12,795 nucleotides of DNA from Alphaproteobacteria bacterium. Its GTDB lineage: Bacteria > Pseudomonadota > Alphaproteobacteria > GCA-2731375. Within the stretch, counting starts at the first letter, position 1, and each line of letters opens with the position of its first letter. The stretch is from the NCBI GenBank assembly GCA_028281075.1, contig JANQKO010000146.1, forward strand, positions 1 to 12,795, in the 5' to 3' direction. The notes beneath the pieces were generated by a model. That model did no database searches, was not told the origin of the DNA, and saw only the letters and a list, made by a program, of their open reading frames with translations. This document shows, piece after piece, positions 1 through 7,158 of this stretch. Both the position numbers and the translations under genes were made by a program.

Positions 1-993
1 TACGCCACCGTGATCATGACCGCGCTGGTGCTGATCTTCGCCGAGGTGCTGCCGAAGACCTACGCGCTCTACAATCCGGACCGGGTGGCGCTGGCCATGG
101 CGCCGGTGCTGGCGGTGGTGGTTCGGCTGCTGGCGCCGATCACGGCGGTCGTGCAGGCCGTCGTGAACGTCACGCTGCGGCTGTTCGGCGTGCAGATCGA
201 GCGCGGCGGCGAGCTGGTCTCCTCGACCGACGAGCTGCGCGGCGCGCTCGACCTCCACACCCGCGAGGGCGCGCTGATCAAGACCGACCGCGACATGCTG
301 GACAGCATCCTGGACCTGTCCGACGTGACCGTGTTCGACATCATGGTGCACCGCAAGAACATGGTCATGATCGACGCCGGCCAGGAACCGGCGGCGATCG
401 TGCGCGAGGTGTTGGACAGTCCGCATACCCGGATTCCGCTCTGGCGCGACGACGCCGAGAACATCGTCGGCGTGCTGCATGCGAAGGACCTGCTGCGGGC
501 GATCAGCGAGAGCGACGGATCGCTCGACCGGCTGAGCGTCACCGAGCTCGCCCGCGACCCCTGGTTCGTGCCCGAGACCACCAGCCTGATGGAGCAGTTG
601 AACGCCTTCCAGGCCCGGCGCGAGCACTTCGCCCTGGTGATCGACGAGTATGGCGCGCTGATGGGCCTGGTGACGCTGGAGGACATTCTGGAAGAGATCG
701 TCGGCGAGATCTCGGACGAGCACGATATCGCGGCCGCCTCGCAGATCCGCCGCCAGGCCGACGGCAGCTATGTCGTCGACGGCTCGGTGACGGTGCGCGA
801 CCTGAACCGGCACTGCGACTGGGACCTGCCGGAGGACGATGCCGCCACCATCGCCGGCCTGCTGATCCACCTCGCCCGCCGCATTCCGGATGGCGGCGAC
901 CGCTTCTCGTTCCACGACTTCGGCTTCGAGGTGCTGCGGCGGCAGCGCAACCAGATCACCATGCTGCGCATCCGCCCGCCGGCGCCAAGCTAA
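1..993 (+). CDS. HlyC/CorC (CNNM/CorB-type) CBS-domain membrane protein, 3' part
   Basis: The reading frame is open from the first base, so the 5' end is missing; about 330 codons are visible. Codons 1-60 are the end of the DUF21/CNNM membrane domain, including the typical FAEVLPKTYA stretch and a hydrophobic helix. Two CBS domains follow at about codons 109-168 and 180-242; the second ends in the family signature LVTLEDILEEIVGEI. The CorC_HlyC transporter-associated domain (about 249-328) closes the protein. Proteins with this order are inner-membrane proteins linked to Mg2+/Co2+ transport or efflux; the CBS pair senses nucleotides in characterised members. The name hemolysin is historical and no lytic role is implied. 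The gene converges on bolA. The family call is firm, but the ion specificity cannot be read from the sequence. Confidence 0.92.
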   Translation, partial: YATVIMTALVLIFAEVLPKTYALYNPDRVALAMAPVLAVVVRLLAPITAVVQAVVNVTLRLFGVQIERGGELVSSTDELRGALDLHTREGALIKTDRDMLDSILDLSDVTVFDIMVHRKNMVMIDAGQEPAAIVREVLDSPHTRIPLWRDDAENIVGVLHAKDLLRAISESDGSLDRLSVTELARDPWFVPETTSLMEQLNAFQARREHFALVIDEYGALMGLVTLEDILEEIVGEISDEHDIAAASQIRRQADGSYVVDGSVTVRDLNRHCDWDLPEDDAATIAGLLIHLARRIPDGGDRFSFHDFGFEVLRRQRNQITMLRIRPPAPS

Positions 994-998
994 GGAAT

Positions 999-1085
999 GG
1001 CCTTGCCGGCCCGCTCCCCCACCCGGCCACCCAATTCAGGATACTTTCGTTGGGTGGCCGGGTGGGGGAGCGGGCCGGCAAGGCC
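999..1085. repeat. Perfect 36-bp-arm palindrome (REP/MITE-like element, copy 1)
   Basis: Bases 999-1034 are exactly reverse-complementary to 1050-1085, with a 15-base loop at 1035-1049. The arm begins GGCCTTGCCGGCCCGCTCCC. The same arm sequence recurs at 6996-7020 and, inverted, at 8531-8551, so this is a dispersed repeat. It starts six bases after the stop codon at 993, between two convergent genes. A transcript could form a very stable hairpin, which may help end transcription from both sides. Whether it is a REP-type element or a miniature transposable element is inference. Confidence 0.85.
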
Positions 1086-1087
1086 GC

Positions 1088-1113
1088 GAAAATGGGCCGA
1101 CAGGCCCATTTTC
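1088..1113. terminator. 11-bp hairpin beside the palindrome, terminator-like
   Basis: GAAAATGGGCC (1088-1098) pairs perfectly with GGCCCATTTTC (1103-1113) around the loop GACA. The stem has A-tracts on one side and T-tracts on the other, so it resembles a bidirectional rho-independent terminator between the convergent upstream gene and bolA. The GGCCCATTTT part also occurs next to repeat copy 2 at 6983-6992, so the hairpin may belong to the dispersed repeat rather than to this locus. Confidence 0.5.
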
Positions 1114-1138
1114 AAACGATATCCGAGCCGCGCGGCGC

Positions 1139-1417
1139 TCAGCCGGCGCCGTCCTCTTCCGGCGTAAGCGTCTTCATCGACAGGGCGTGCACCCGGTCGG
1201 CCAGTTCCTCGGCCAGCGCGTCATTGACCAGACGCTGGCGCGCGACCCGGTTCTGGCCGGCGAAGGCGGCGGCGACGATCTCGACCCGGAAATGGGTCTC
1301 GCCCTCCGGCCGGGCGCCGGCATGGCCGGCATGCAGGTGAGACTCGTCCACCACCTCCAGCCGCGCCGGCGACAGGGCCGCCGTCAGCTTATCCTTAATT
1401 CGCTCCGCAACGCCCAT
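1139..1417 (-). CDS. bolA: BolA family protein
   Basis: This 92-residue protein shows the BolA fold signatures throughout: DESHLHAGHAG, then ETHFRVEIV, FAGQNRVARQRLVNDAL, and the C-terminal VHALSMKTLTPEE. BolA proteins partner monothiol glutaredoxins, sharing a [2Fe-2S] cluster through conserved histidines, and act in iron-sulfur homeostasis; some bind DNA. The length matches alphaproteobacterial BolA1-type proteins. The ATG at 1417 is preferred over the GTG codons at 1420 and 1423, because GAGG then sits five bases upstream of it. The gene diverges from the J-domain gene and converges on the CorC-type gene. No glutaredoxin gene is visible here. Confidence 0.92.
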   Translation of the reverse strand: MGVAERIKDKLTAALSPARLEVVDESHLHAGHAGARPEGETHFRVEIVAAAFAGQNRVARQRLVNDALAEELADRVHALSMKTLTPEEDGAG

Positions 1418-1484
1418 CACCACCTCGCATACCGAATATCAACCGGGCCGGGCGATAACGGCAAAGACCCCGCCGGCAGGTCGG

Positions 1485-1513
1485 TTGAAAGCCAATTTGC
1501 GACGAACCATACT
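1485..1513 (+). promoter_or_regulatory. Candidate sigma-70-type promoter for the J-domain gene
   Basis: TTGAAA (1485-1490) is separated by 17 bases from CATACT (1508-1513), in the bolA/J-domain divergent region. Transcription would start near 1519-1521, at or beside the GTG chosen as start, implying a leaderless or nearly leaderless message. This agrees with the lack of a Shine-Dalgarno sequence there. It is a consensus match only. Confidence 0.4.
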
Positions 1514-1519
1514 TGTTCC

Positions 1520-2101
1520 GTGAGCAGATCGACACGTGAAATCCCCCTCGCCGCCGTAGACATCGAAACCGACGGCAACCACGCGCGCATGTGCGACCAT
1601 CCCGGCTGTACGAAAGCCGGCGAGCATCGCGCGCCGCGCTCGCGCGAGAATCCGGACGTTTACTATTGGTTCTGCCTCGACCACGTGCGTGAATACAACG
1701 CCGCCTGGGACTATTTCCAGGGCTGGAGCGAGGAGAAGATCGAACGGTTCCGGCGCGAGGCCATCACCGGACACCGCCCGACCTGGAAGCTGGGCCATGC
1801 CGGCTACCGGGCCTGGGCCGAGGGGCGGGTCCGGGACGAGTTCGGCGTCTTCGGCGCCCGTTTCAACGGCGGCCAGGCGGAGCCGCCGCCGGCCGAGCAG
1901 CAGATGGACGCCCGTCAGCGCCGCGCGCTGGCCCGGCTCGATCTGGACGAGACAGCCGACTTGCAAGGAATCAAAATGCGTTATAAGCAACTGGTGAAAC
2001 GCCACCATCCGGATGCGAATGGCGGCGACAAGGCGGCTGAGGAACGCTTCAAGGCCATCAACGAAGCGTACAGCTTCCTTATGACGTGCGGCTATTCGTA
2101 G
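1520..2101 (+). CDS. J-domain (DnaJ-like) protein with N-terminal Cys/His motif
   Basis: The protein has 193 residues from the GTG at 1520. An N-terminal part holds C25-DHPG-C30 and, after a YYW stretch, F51-C52-LDH55, which looks like a small metal-binding site. A segment rich in aromatic and charged residues follows (about 55-115), then a short Gly/Pro linker. The C-terminal J domain (about 135-193) carries the HPD triad at 163-165, in the helix II/III loop that stimulates Hsp70 ATPase. Alphaproteobacterial proteins of this form commonly precede cobS. The start is uncertain: no Shine-Dalgarno is present, and the ATG at 1589 (residue 24) would also keep the Cys motif. The frame is open much further upstream (from 890), but that part overlaps the CorC gene, the palindrome and bolA and is not protein-like. 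The client is unknown. Confidence 0.85.
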   Translation: MSRSTREIPLAAVDIETDGNHARMCDHPGCTKAGEHRAPRSRENPDVYYWFCLDHVREYNAAWDYFQGWSEEKIERFRREAITGHRPTWKLGHAGYRAWAEGRVRDEFGVFGARFNGGQAEPPPAEQQMDARQRRALARLDLDETADLQGIKMRYKQLVKRHHPDANGGDKAAEERFKAINEAYSFLMTCGYS

Positions 2102-2164
2102 GCCACCCGGACCAGACATTCCGCCGGACCGGGCACAGCATTAGCATTAGGGGTTTCCCTGAAG

Positions 2165-3169
2165 ATGACGCTTACCGCGACCGCCGACGACGCGTCGGCT
2201 CACCCACTGGATCGGCCGGATATCACGGTCAACGTGCGCCAGAGCTTCGGCCTGGACAGCGATATGGAAGTGCCGGGATTTTCCGAATCCAGCGATCTCG
2301 TACCGGACGTGGACCAAGCCTATCGCTTCGATCACGAGACCACCATGGCCATCCTCGCCGGCTTTGCCTACAACCGGCGCGTCATGATCCAGGGCTATCA
2401 CGGTACCGGCAAATCGACCCATATCGAGCAGGTCGCGGCGCGCCTGAACTGGCCCTGCGTGCGGGTGAACCTGGACAGCCATACCAGCCGCATCGACCTG
2501 ATCGGCAAGGACGCCATCGTCCTGCGCGACGGCAAGCAGATCACCGAATTCCGCGAGGGCATCCTGCCCTGGGCGCTGCAGCATCCCACCGCGCTGGTGT
2601 TCGACGAGTACGACGCCGGCCGGCCCGACGTGATGTTCGTGATCCAGCGGGTGCTGGAGGTCGAGGGCAAGCTGACGCTCCTGGACCAGAACCGCGTGAT
2701 CCGGCCGCACGAGGCGTTCCGGCTGTTCTCGACCACCAACACCATCGGCCTCGGCGACACCACGGGCCTCTATCACGGCACGCAGCAGATCAACCAGGGC
2801 CAGATGGACCGCTGGAGCATCGTCACCACGCTGAACTACCTGGAGCATGACGAGGAGGTCGAGATCTCGCTCGCCAAGGTGCCGAACTACGACACGGCGG
2901 ACGGCCGCAAGACCATCAACGCCATGGTCTCGGTCGCGGACCTGACCCGCTCGGGCTTCATCAACGGCGACATCTCGACCGTGATGTCGCCGCGCACGGT
3001 GATCACCTGGGCCGAGAACGCCGCAATCTTCGACGATGTCGGCTTCGCCTTCCGGGTCAGCTTCCTGAACCGCTGCGACGAGATCGAGCGGCCGGTGGTG
3101 GCCGAGTACTACCAGCGCTGCTTCGGCGAGGAGCTGCCAGAATCCGCCGCCAAGGTGCGGCTGGTCTAG
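2165..3169 (+). CDS. cobS: Cobaltochelatase subunit CobS (AAA+ ATPase)
   Basis: This 334-residue MoxR-type AAA+ protein closely resembles characterised CobS. It has Walker A GYHGTGKST at 77-85, Walker B ALVFDEYDAG at 143-152, a sensor-1-like FSTTNT at 188-193, and the conserved QGQMDRWS segment near 211-218. CobS and CobT form the ATP-driven chaperone complex that powers CobN to insert Co2+ into hydrogenobyrinate a,c-diamide in the aerobic cobalamin pathway in the cytoplasm. The ATG at 2165 fits the family length. The only purine-rich sites upstream are GAAG directly before the ATG and AGGGG eleven bases away, so translation signals are weak. cobT follows after 19 bases, indicating one operon; the J-domain gene lies 63 bases upstream and may be co-transcribed. 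Confidence 0.97.
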   Translation: MTLTATADDASAHPLDRPDITVNVRQSFGLDSDMEVPGFSESSDLVPDVDQAYRFDHETTMAILAGFAYNRRVMIQGYHGTGKSTHIEQVAARLNWPCVRVNLDSHTSRIDLIGKDAIVLRDGKQITEFREGILPWALQHPTALVFDEYDAGRPDVMFVIQRVLEVEGKLTLLDQNRVIRPHEAFRLFSTTNTIGLGDTTGLYHGTQQINQGQMDRWSIVTTLNYLEHDEEVEISLAKVPNYDTADGRKTINAMVSVADLTRSGFINGDISTVMSPRTVITWAENAAIFDDVGFAFRVSFLNRCDEIERPVVAEYYQRCFGEELPESAAKVRLV

Positions 3170-3188
3170 GACCGGGCCGGGGACCGGG

Positions 3189-5084
3189 GTGACGAAGCCG
3201 GAGAATCCGGTCGAGCCGTTCAAGCGCGCGGTTACCGCGGCCGTGCGGGCGATCGCGCGCGACCGCGACCTGCACGTCACCTTCGGCGCCGAGGGCGCCC
3301 AGGTCCGCGGCGGCCGGGCCCGGCTGCCGCAGCCGTCGCGCGAGCTCGCCAAGGGCGAGGTCGCCAACGTGCGCGGCGCCGGCGACGCGCTGGCGCTGTG
3401 GGTGCGCTATCACGACAACAGGCTGCATACCCGGTTTCAGCCGAAGGGCGCCACCGCCCGGGCGGTGTTCGAGGCCGCCGAGCAGGCCCGCGTCGAAGCG
3501 CTGGGCGCCAACCGCATGATCGGCGTGTCGATGAACCTCGACACCATGCTGCAGGAGCGTTGCAAGACCCGCGGCTATGCCAACGTGACCGAGCCCGGCG
3601 ACAGCGTGCTGCCCGATATCATCGGCCTGCTGCTGCGCGAGCGCCTGACCGGCAAGCTGCCGCCGGCCGACGCCCGCCACATGGTCGACAGCCTGCGCCC
3701 GTGGATCGAGGACAAGGGGCACGAGGACCTGGACCAGCTCGTCAATTGCTGCGGCGACCAGGAGGCCTTCGCCCGCTTCACCCGCAAGCTGATCACCGAC
3801 CTGGAGCTCGGCGAGGACGATTTCACCGAGAACGAGGAATACGACGACAGCGCCGAGGACGACCAGGACCAGCAGCCCGACGGCAGCGGCGAGGGTGAGG
3901 GCGACGGCGGCGAGGGCGCGGCCGACGAGGCCGCCGCCGACCAGACGGCCGAAGGCCAGGACGGCGCCGCCGAGGACGCGGACATGGCCGCGGCCATGGA
4001 CAGCGACCAGCCCATGGAGGGCGCCGGCAGCGAGGATCCGGGCCGTGGCCGGCGGCAGTGGCGGCCCGAGGACATGCTGGCCGACGCGGCGAACCAGAAG
4101 GCCTACACGGCCTACACGGCCGAGTTCGACGAGGTCATCGAGGCCGCCGACCTCTGCGACGCCGAGGAATTGACGCGGCTCAGGGTCTATCTCGACCAGC
4201 AGCTCAGCCAGCTCCAGGGCGTGGTCTCCAAGCTCGCCAACCGGCTGCAGCGGCGCCTGCTAGCGAAGCAGAACCGGTCCTGGGACTTCGATCTGGACGA
4301 GGGCATCCTGGACGCCGGCAAGCTCGCCCGGGTGATCGCCAATCCCGAGAACCCGCTGTCCTACAAGTGGGAAAAGGACACGGACTTCCGCGATACCGTG
4401 GTCACGCTGCTGATAGACAATTCCGGCTCGATGCGCGGCCGGCCGATCACGGTCGCGGCGATGTGCGCCGACATGCTGGCCCGTACGCTGGAACGCTGCG
4501 CCGTCAAGGTCGAGATCCTGGGCTTCACGACGCGGGCCTGGAAAGGCGGCCAGAGCCGCGAGAAATGGCTGCGCGAAGGCAAGCCGGCCAATCCCGGCCG
4601 CCTCAACGACCTGCGCCATATCGTCTACAAGCCGGCCGACGCGCCCTGGCGCCGTGTCCGCAAGAGCCTGGGCCTGATGATGCGCGAAGGCCTGCTGAAG
4701 GAAAACATCGACGGCGAGGCCCTGCTCTGGGCCCATAACCGCCTGATGGTGCGCCCCGAGCAGCGCCGTATCCTGATGGTGATCTCGGACGGCGCGCCGG
4801 TCGACGACAGCACGCTGTCGGTCAACCCCGGCAATTACCTCGAGCGCCACCTGCGCACGACCATCGATCTGATCGAGACCTACTCGCCGGTCGAGCTGAT
4901 CGCCATCGGCATCGGCCACGACGTCACGCGCTACTACCGCCGCGCGGTGACGATCGTCGACGCCGAGCAGCTTGGCGGCGCCATGATGGAGAAGCTGGCC
5001 GAGCTGTTCGACGAGGAACCGCACCAGCACCGGGACGGCGCCGGCGGGCCCCCCGCCCGGGGCCGGCGGCGCGCCGGCGTCTGA
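3189..5084 (+). CDS. cobT: Cobaltochelatase subunit CobT
   Basis: The protein has 631 residues, the usual CobT size. The N-terminal domain (1 to about 205) has family stretches such as GVSMNLDTMLQERC and LRPWIEDKG. A highly acidic, low-complexity linker (about 207-285, rich in Asp, Glu, Gly and Ala) follows. The C-terminal von Willebrand factor A domain has a MIDAS motif, DNSGSM, at 410-415 and a later SDGAPVDD with D534. CobT works with CobS as the ATPase complex that drives cobalt insertion by CobN. The GTG at 3189 is preceded by GGACCGGGG and gives a normal N terminus. The C-terminal tail (PPARGRRRAGV) is basic and less conserved in appearance. The gene converges on the dienelactone hydrolase gene, with 22 bases between the stops. 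Confidence 0.96.
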   Translation: MTKPENPVEPFKRAVTAAVRAIARDRDLHVTFGAEGAQVRGGRARLPQPSRELAKGEVANVRGAGDALALWVRYHDNRLHTRFQPKGATARAVFEAAEQARVEALGANRMIGVSMNLDTMLQERCKTRGYANVTEPGDSVLPDIIGLLLRERLTGKLPPADARHMVDSLRPWIEDKGHEDLDQLVNCCGDQEAFARFTRKLITDLELGEDDFTENEEYDDSAEDDQDQQPDGSGEGEGDGGEGAADEAAADQTAEGQDGAAEDADMAAAMDSDQPMEGAGSEDPGRGRRQWRPEDMLADAANQKAYTAYTAEFDEVIEAADLCDAEELTRLRVYLDQQLSQLQGVVSKLANRLQRRLLAKQNRSWDFDLDEGILDAGKLARVIANPENPLSYKWEKDTDFRDTVVTLLIDNSGSMRGRPITVAAMCADMLARTLERCAVKVEILGFTTRAWKGGQSREKWLREGKPANPGRLNDLRHIVYKPADAPWRRVRKSLGLMMREGLLKENIDGEALLWAHNRLMVRPEQRRILMVISDGAPVDDSTLSVNPGNYLERHLRTTIDLIETYSPVELIAIGIGHDVTRYYRRAVTIVDAEQLGGAMMEKLAELFDEEPHQHRDGAGGPPARGRRRAGV

Positions 5085-5106
5085 CCGCCGGTCCGGCGAC
5101 CGCCGG

Positions 5107-5871
5107 CTAGCCCGACAGATGCGCGCCGAAGAACGCCATGGTGCGGTCCCAGGATAGCTTGGCGTCCGCTTCGTCGTAGCGGGCGCTGGTCGGGTTGGCG
5201 AACGCGTGGTCGGCCTCGTACCAGTGCACCGTCAGGTCCCTGCCCGCCTTGGTCATCTCGGCCGTGAAACCGTCGACCATGGGCTGGTTGATCCAGCCGT
5301 CGCGGGTGGCGAAATGTCCCATGACCGGACCTTTCAGCGCGGCAAGCTCGTCGGCCGTGCGGGCGACGTTGCCGTAATAGACCACGGTCGCGTCGGTGGG
5401 CGCGCTGATGCCGGTCATCAGCGACCAGCCGCCGCCGAAACACCAGCCGACCGAGCCCAGCCGGCCGCTCGATTTCGGATGCCTGTTCAGCCACCGGGCC
5501 CAGGACGTCAGCGTGTCGACGGCGGCCGGCGGCTCGACCTTCTGCATCAGCGCGCGGGCCCCCTCGCGCGTCGTCGCCGATTGCCCGCCATAGAGGTCGA
5601 CGGCCAGCCCCAGATAGCCCTGGTTGGCGAACTCGGCCGCGACCGCCCTGATCTGGTCGTTCAGGCCCCACCATTCGTGGATCAGGATCACCGCCGGCGC
5701 CGGCGTCGTCGCCGGCATGGCCAGCGCCGCGTCGACCCGGCGTCCGTCCGCCGTCGTGATGCCGACCTTCTTCAGGTCGGCGGCGGCGGCCCGCGCCAGC
5801 ATCGGATTGGCCAGCACCGCCGCCAGTGGCGGGCCCGCGACACCCTTGACGATTTCACGCCGTGCTAACAT
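5107..5871 (-). CDS. Dienelactone hydrolase family protein with Tat-like signal
   Basis: This 254-residue alpha/beta hydrolase has the dienelactone hydrolase Cys-Asp-His triad: C144 in GWCFGGG, D191 in ATRDGW and H222 in EADHAF. It also has the family HEWWGLND segment (65-72), whose glutamate polarises the active-site cysteine in studied enzymes. The N terminus MLARREIVKG, then a hydrophobic stretch ending ARAAA near 30, resembles a twin-arginine signal, so export is likely. The ATG at 5871 is chosen because GAGGG lies six bases upstream and it places the RR motif at the usual distance. The open frame extends ten codons further, to 5901, without such support. Substrate is unknown; the family cleaves dienelactones and other small esters or lactones. 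It diverges from the phytase-like gene. Confidence 0.9.
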   Translation of the reverse strand: MLARREIVKGVAGPPLAAVLANPMLARAAAADLKKVGITTADGRRVDAALAMPATTPAPAVILIHEWWGLNDQIRAVAAEFANQGYLGLAVDLYGGQSATTREGARALMQKVEPPAAVDTLTSWARWLNRHPKSSGRLGSVGWCFGGGWSLMTGISAPTDATVVYYGNVARTADELAALKGPVMGHFATRDGWINQPMVDGFTAEMTKAGRDLTVHWYEADHAFANPTSARYDEADAKLSWDRTMAFFGAHLSG

Positions 5872-5956
5872 GACTTGCCCTCGCTCGGAAGTTCCCTGCA
5901 TTGGATCTGGCCCAGACTAGCCCCGGATCAATGGGCGAACCACACACGGACATGTG

Positions 5957-6958
5957 ATGAAGCGGTGTCATTTTTTCCTCGCCCGGCTCGCCGCGGGCCT
6001 GGCTTCCCTGCTCCTGCCAGCGATACCCGCCGCCGCCGAACCGCTGTCCCTGACCTTCGAGCCCGTTCCCCTCGATAGCGAGGACCCGGCGGTGAGCCGG
6101 GTCGGCGCGCTACGCTATCTCGGCGGCCTGTGGCTGCGGTCCGGCAATCGGGCGTTCGGCGGGCTGTCGGGACTGACGCTCGCCGACAACGGCCGCCGCC
6201 TGATCGCCGTGAACGACCGCGCCCATTGGTTCACCGCCGACATTCTGCGGGCCGACGACGGCCGGCTGCACGGTCTCGCCAATGCCGATCTGGCGCCGAT
6301 GCGCGGCCGGGACGGCGGCCGGATCGCCGGCGGAAACGCCATGCGCGACGCCGAGGCGGTCGAGCGCCTGCCCGACGGCGGCCTGATCACCGGCTTCGAG
6401 CGCCGGCACCGCCTTTGGCGCTACCAGCCCGGCGCGACGCCGGCCCAGGCCAGGCCGACACCGTTCACGCCGCCGCCGGCCTTGCGCCTGGCCCCGTTCA
6501 ACGGCGGCCTCGAGGCCATCGCCGCCTTCGCGAACGGCGATCTGCTGATCGTCACCGAGGACGATCGTGACGCGAATGACGACATCATCGGCTGGCTCTG
6601 GCGCGGCAATGCCTGGCATGACATCCGCTACGCGGGCACCGGCCTGTTCAAGCCGACGGATTTCGCCGTCCTGCCCGGCGGCGACGTGATCGCCCTGGAA
6701 CGCCGCTTCACCGCCGTCGGCGGCGTCGCCGGGCGGGTGCAGCGGATCCCGGCGGACACGATCGAACCCGGGGCGCGCCTCGTCGGCATGGAGCTCGCGC
6801 GTCTGGAGCGGCCGTTGAGCGTCGACAACTTCGAGGGCATTGCCGTGGACCGCGATGCCGACGGCGCGACGCTGATCTACATTCTGTCGGACGACAACTT
6901 CAACCGCCTGCTGCAGCGGACCTTGCTGCTGCTGTTCGCGCTCGACGAAACCGGTTAG
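5957..6958 (+). CDS. Secreted esterase-like activity of phytase family protein
   Basis: The protein has 333 residues. Residues 1-27 form a Sec signal peptide: basic start, hydrophobic core, and likely cleavage after PAAA before EPL. The mature part matches the phytase-like esterase family (PF13449), a predicted beta-propeller. Visible stretches are GGLSGLTLADNG (about 68-79), AVERLPDGGLITGFERRHRLW, the repeated-blade FKPTDFAVLPGGDVIALERRF, and a C-terminal NFEGIAVDRD with SDDNFN near 311-316. These Gly/Asp-rich blade edges are typical of the family; the true substrate is not established. ATG at 5957 is preferred over GTG at 5954 because GGA lies six bases before it. From memory, relatives often lie between cobT and rpmB in alphaproteobacteria, which fits this locus. 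Repeat copy 2 begins shortly after the stop. Confidence 0.85.
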   Translation: MKRCHFFLARLAAGLASLLLPAIPAAAEPLSLTFEPVPLDSEDPAVSRVGALRYLGGLWLRSGNRAFGGLSGLTLADNGRRLIAVNDRAHWFTADILRADDGRLHGLANADLAPMRGRDGGRIAGGNAMRDAEAVERLPDGGLITGFERRHRLWRYQPGATPAQARPTPFTPPPALRLAPFNGGLEAIAAFANGDLLIVTEDDRDANDDIIGWLWRGNAWHDIRYAGTGLFKPTDFAVLPGGDVIALERRFTAVGGVAGRVQRIPADTIEPGARLVGMELARLERPLSVDNFEGIAVDRDADGATLIYILSDDNFNRLLQRTLLLLFALDETG

Positions 6959-6975
6959 CGCGCAGTTGAAGATAG

Positions 6976-7040
6976 GGCTCTCGGCCCATTTTGCGGCCTT
7001 GCCGGCCCGCTCCCCCACCCAGCCAACAAAACGGGCAACT
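6976..7040. repeat. Dispersed repeat copy 2, left end of the insert
   Basis: GGCCCATTTT (6983-6992) followed by GCGGCC and the arm TTGCCGGCCCGCTCCCCCAC repeats, in reverse orientation, the right arm and flanking hairpin of the palindrome at 999-1113. Bases 6999-7040 are also an inverted repeat of 8509-8550 with 37 of 42 positions identical; the inner end of this repeat is CAAAACGGGCAACT (7027-7040). Identity with the palindrome at 999-1085 fades at about 7021-7026, just before that inner motif. Confidence 0.8.
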
Positions 7041-7093
7041 TCAGTCAGCGCAATGCCTGGAAACCCGGTTGACTGTCCACAAATCTGTAATTT

Positions 7094-7129
7094 CGTTTAT
7101 AACGTTTATTTCACTTATGTCGTTTATGG
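7094..7129. promoter_or_regulatory. Four tandem 9-bp repeats, probable antitoxin operator
   Basis: Starting at 7094, 7103, 7112 and 7121 are the 9-mers CGTTTATAA, CGTTTATTT, CACTTATGT and CGTTTATGG, with no gaps. The shared core is CGTTTAT; the third copy is the least conserved. The array overlaps the candidate promoter and ends 29 bases before the antitoxin start. Antitoxins with DNA-binding domains usually repress their own operon, so an operator array is the simplest reading. The repeats are seen directly; the role is inference. Confidence 0.5.
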
Positions 7130-7137
7130 CTTATATT
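7110..7137 (+). promoter_or_regulatory. Candidate promoter of the toxin-antitoxin operon
   Basis: TTCACT (7110-7115) and TATATT (7132-7137) are separated by 16 bases. The predicted start near 7144 gives a leader of about 15 bases that includes the GGGAGA ribosome-binding site at 7147-7152. The -35 match is modest. The 9-bp repeats cover the -35 element and spacer, which suits repression by the antitoxin. Confidence 0.4.
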
Positions 7138-7158
7138 CTTAGAAAAGGGAGATTGGTC

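Noticed and set aside
890..1519. Upstream extension of the J-domain reading frame to 890
   Set aside because: It overlaps the CorC-type gene, the 36-bp-arm palindrome and bolA; the translation is Arg/Gly-rich and not protein-like. The open frame reflects high GC content.
2102..2164. Cobalamin riboswitch before cobS
   Set aside because: Only 63 bases are available, with no B12-box-like sequence; the sole feature is a short GCATTA direct repeat.
2147..5030. Long minus-strand open frames opposite cobS and cobT
   Set aside because: They mirror strongly conserved coding frames in GC-rich DNA, have no domain signature and no ribosome-binding sites.
5085..5106. Terminator hairpin between cobT and the hydrolase gene
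   Set aside because: Only a 5-bp stem (CGCCG/CGGCG) with a 3-base loop and no T-run; expected by chance at this GC content.
6110..7018. 302-codon minus-strand frame opposite the phytase-like gene, beginning MGERAGKAAK
   Set aside because: Its start lies in the dispersed repeat, which yields the same GERAGKAAK peptide in the frame at 1050-1340. It is a repeat-derived artefact and shadow of the real gene.
6991..7158. Upstream extension of the antitoxin frame
   Set aside because: It only translates the dispersed repeat and the 9-bp array (an artificial hydrophobic stretch). A good ribosome-binding site supports the start at 7159.
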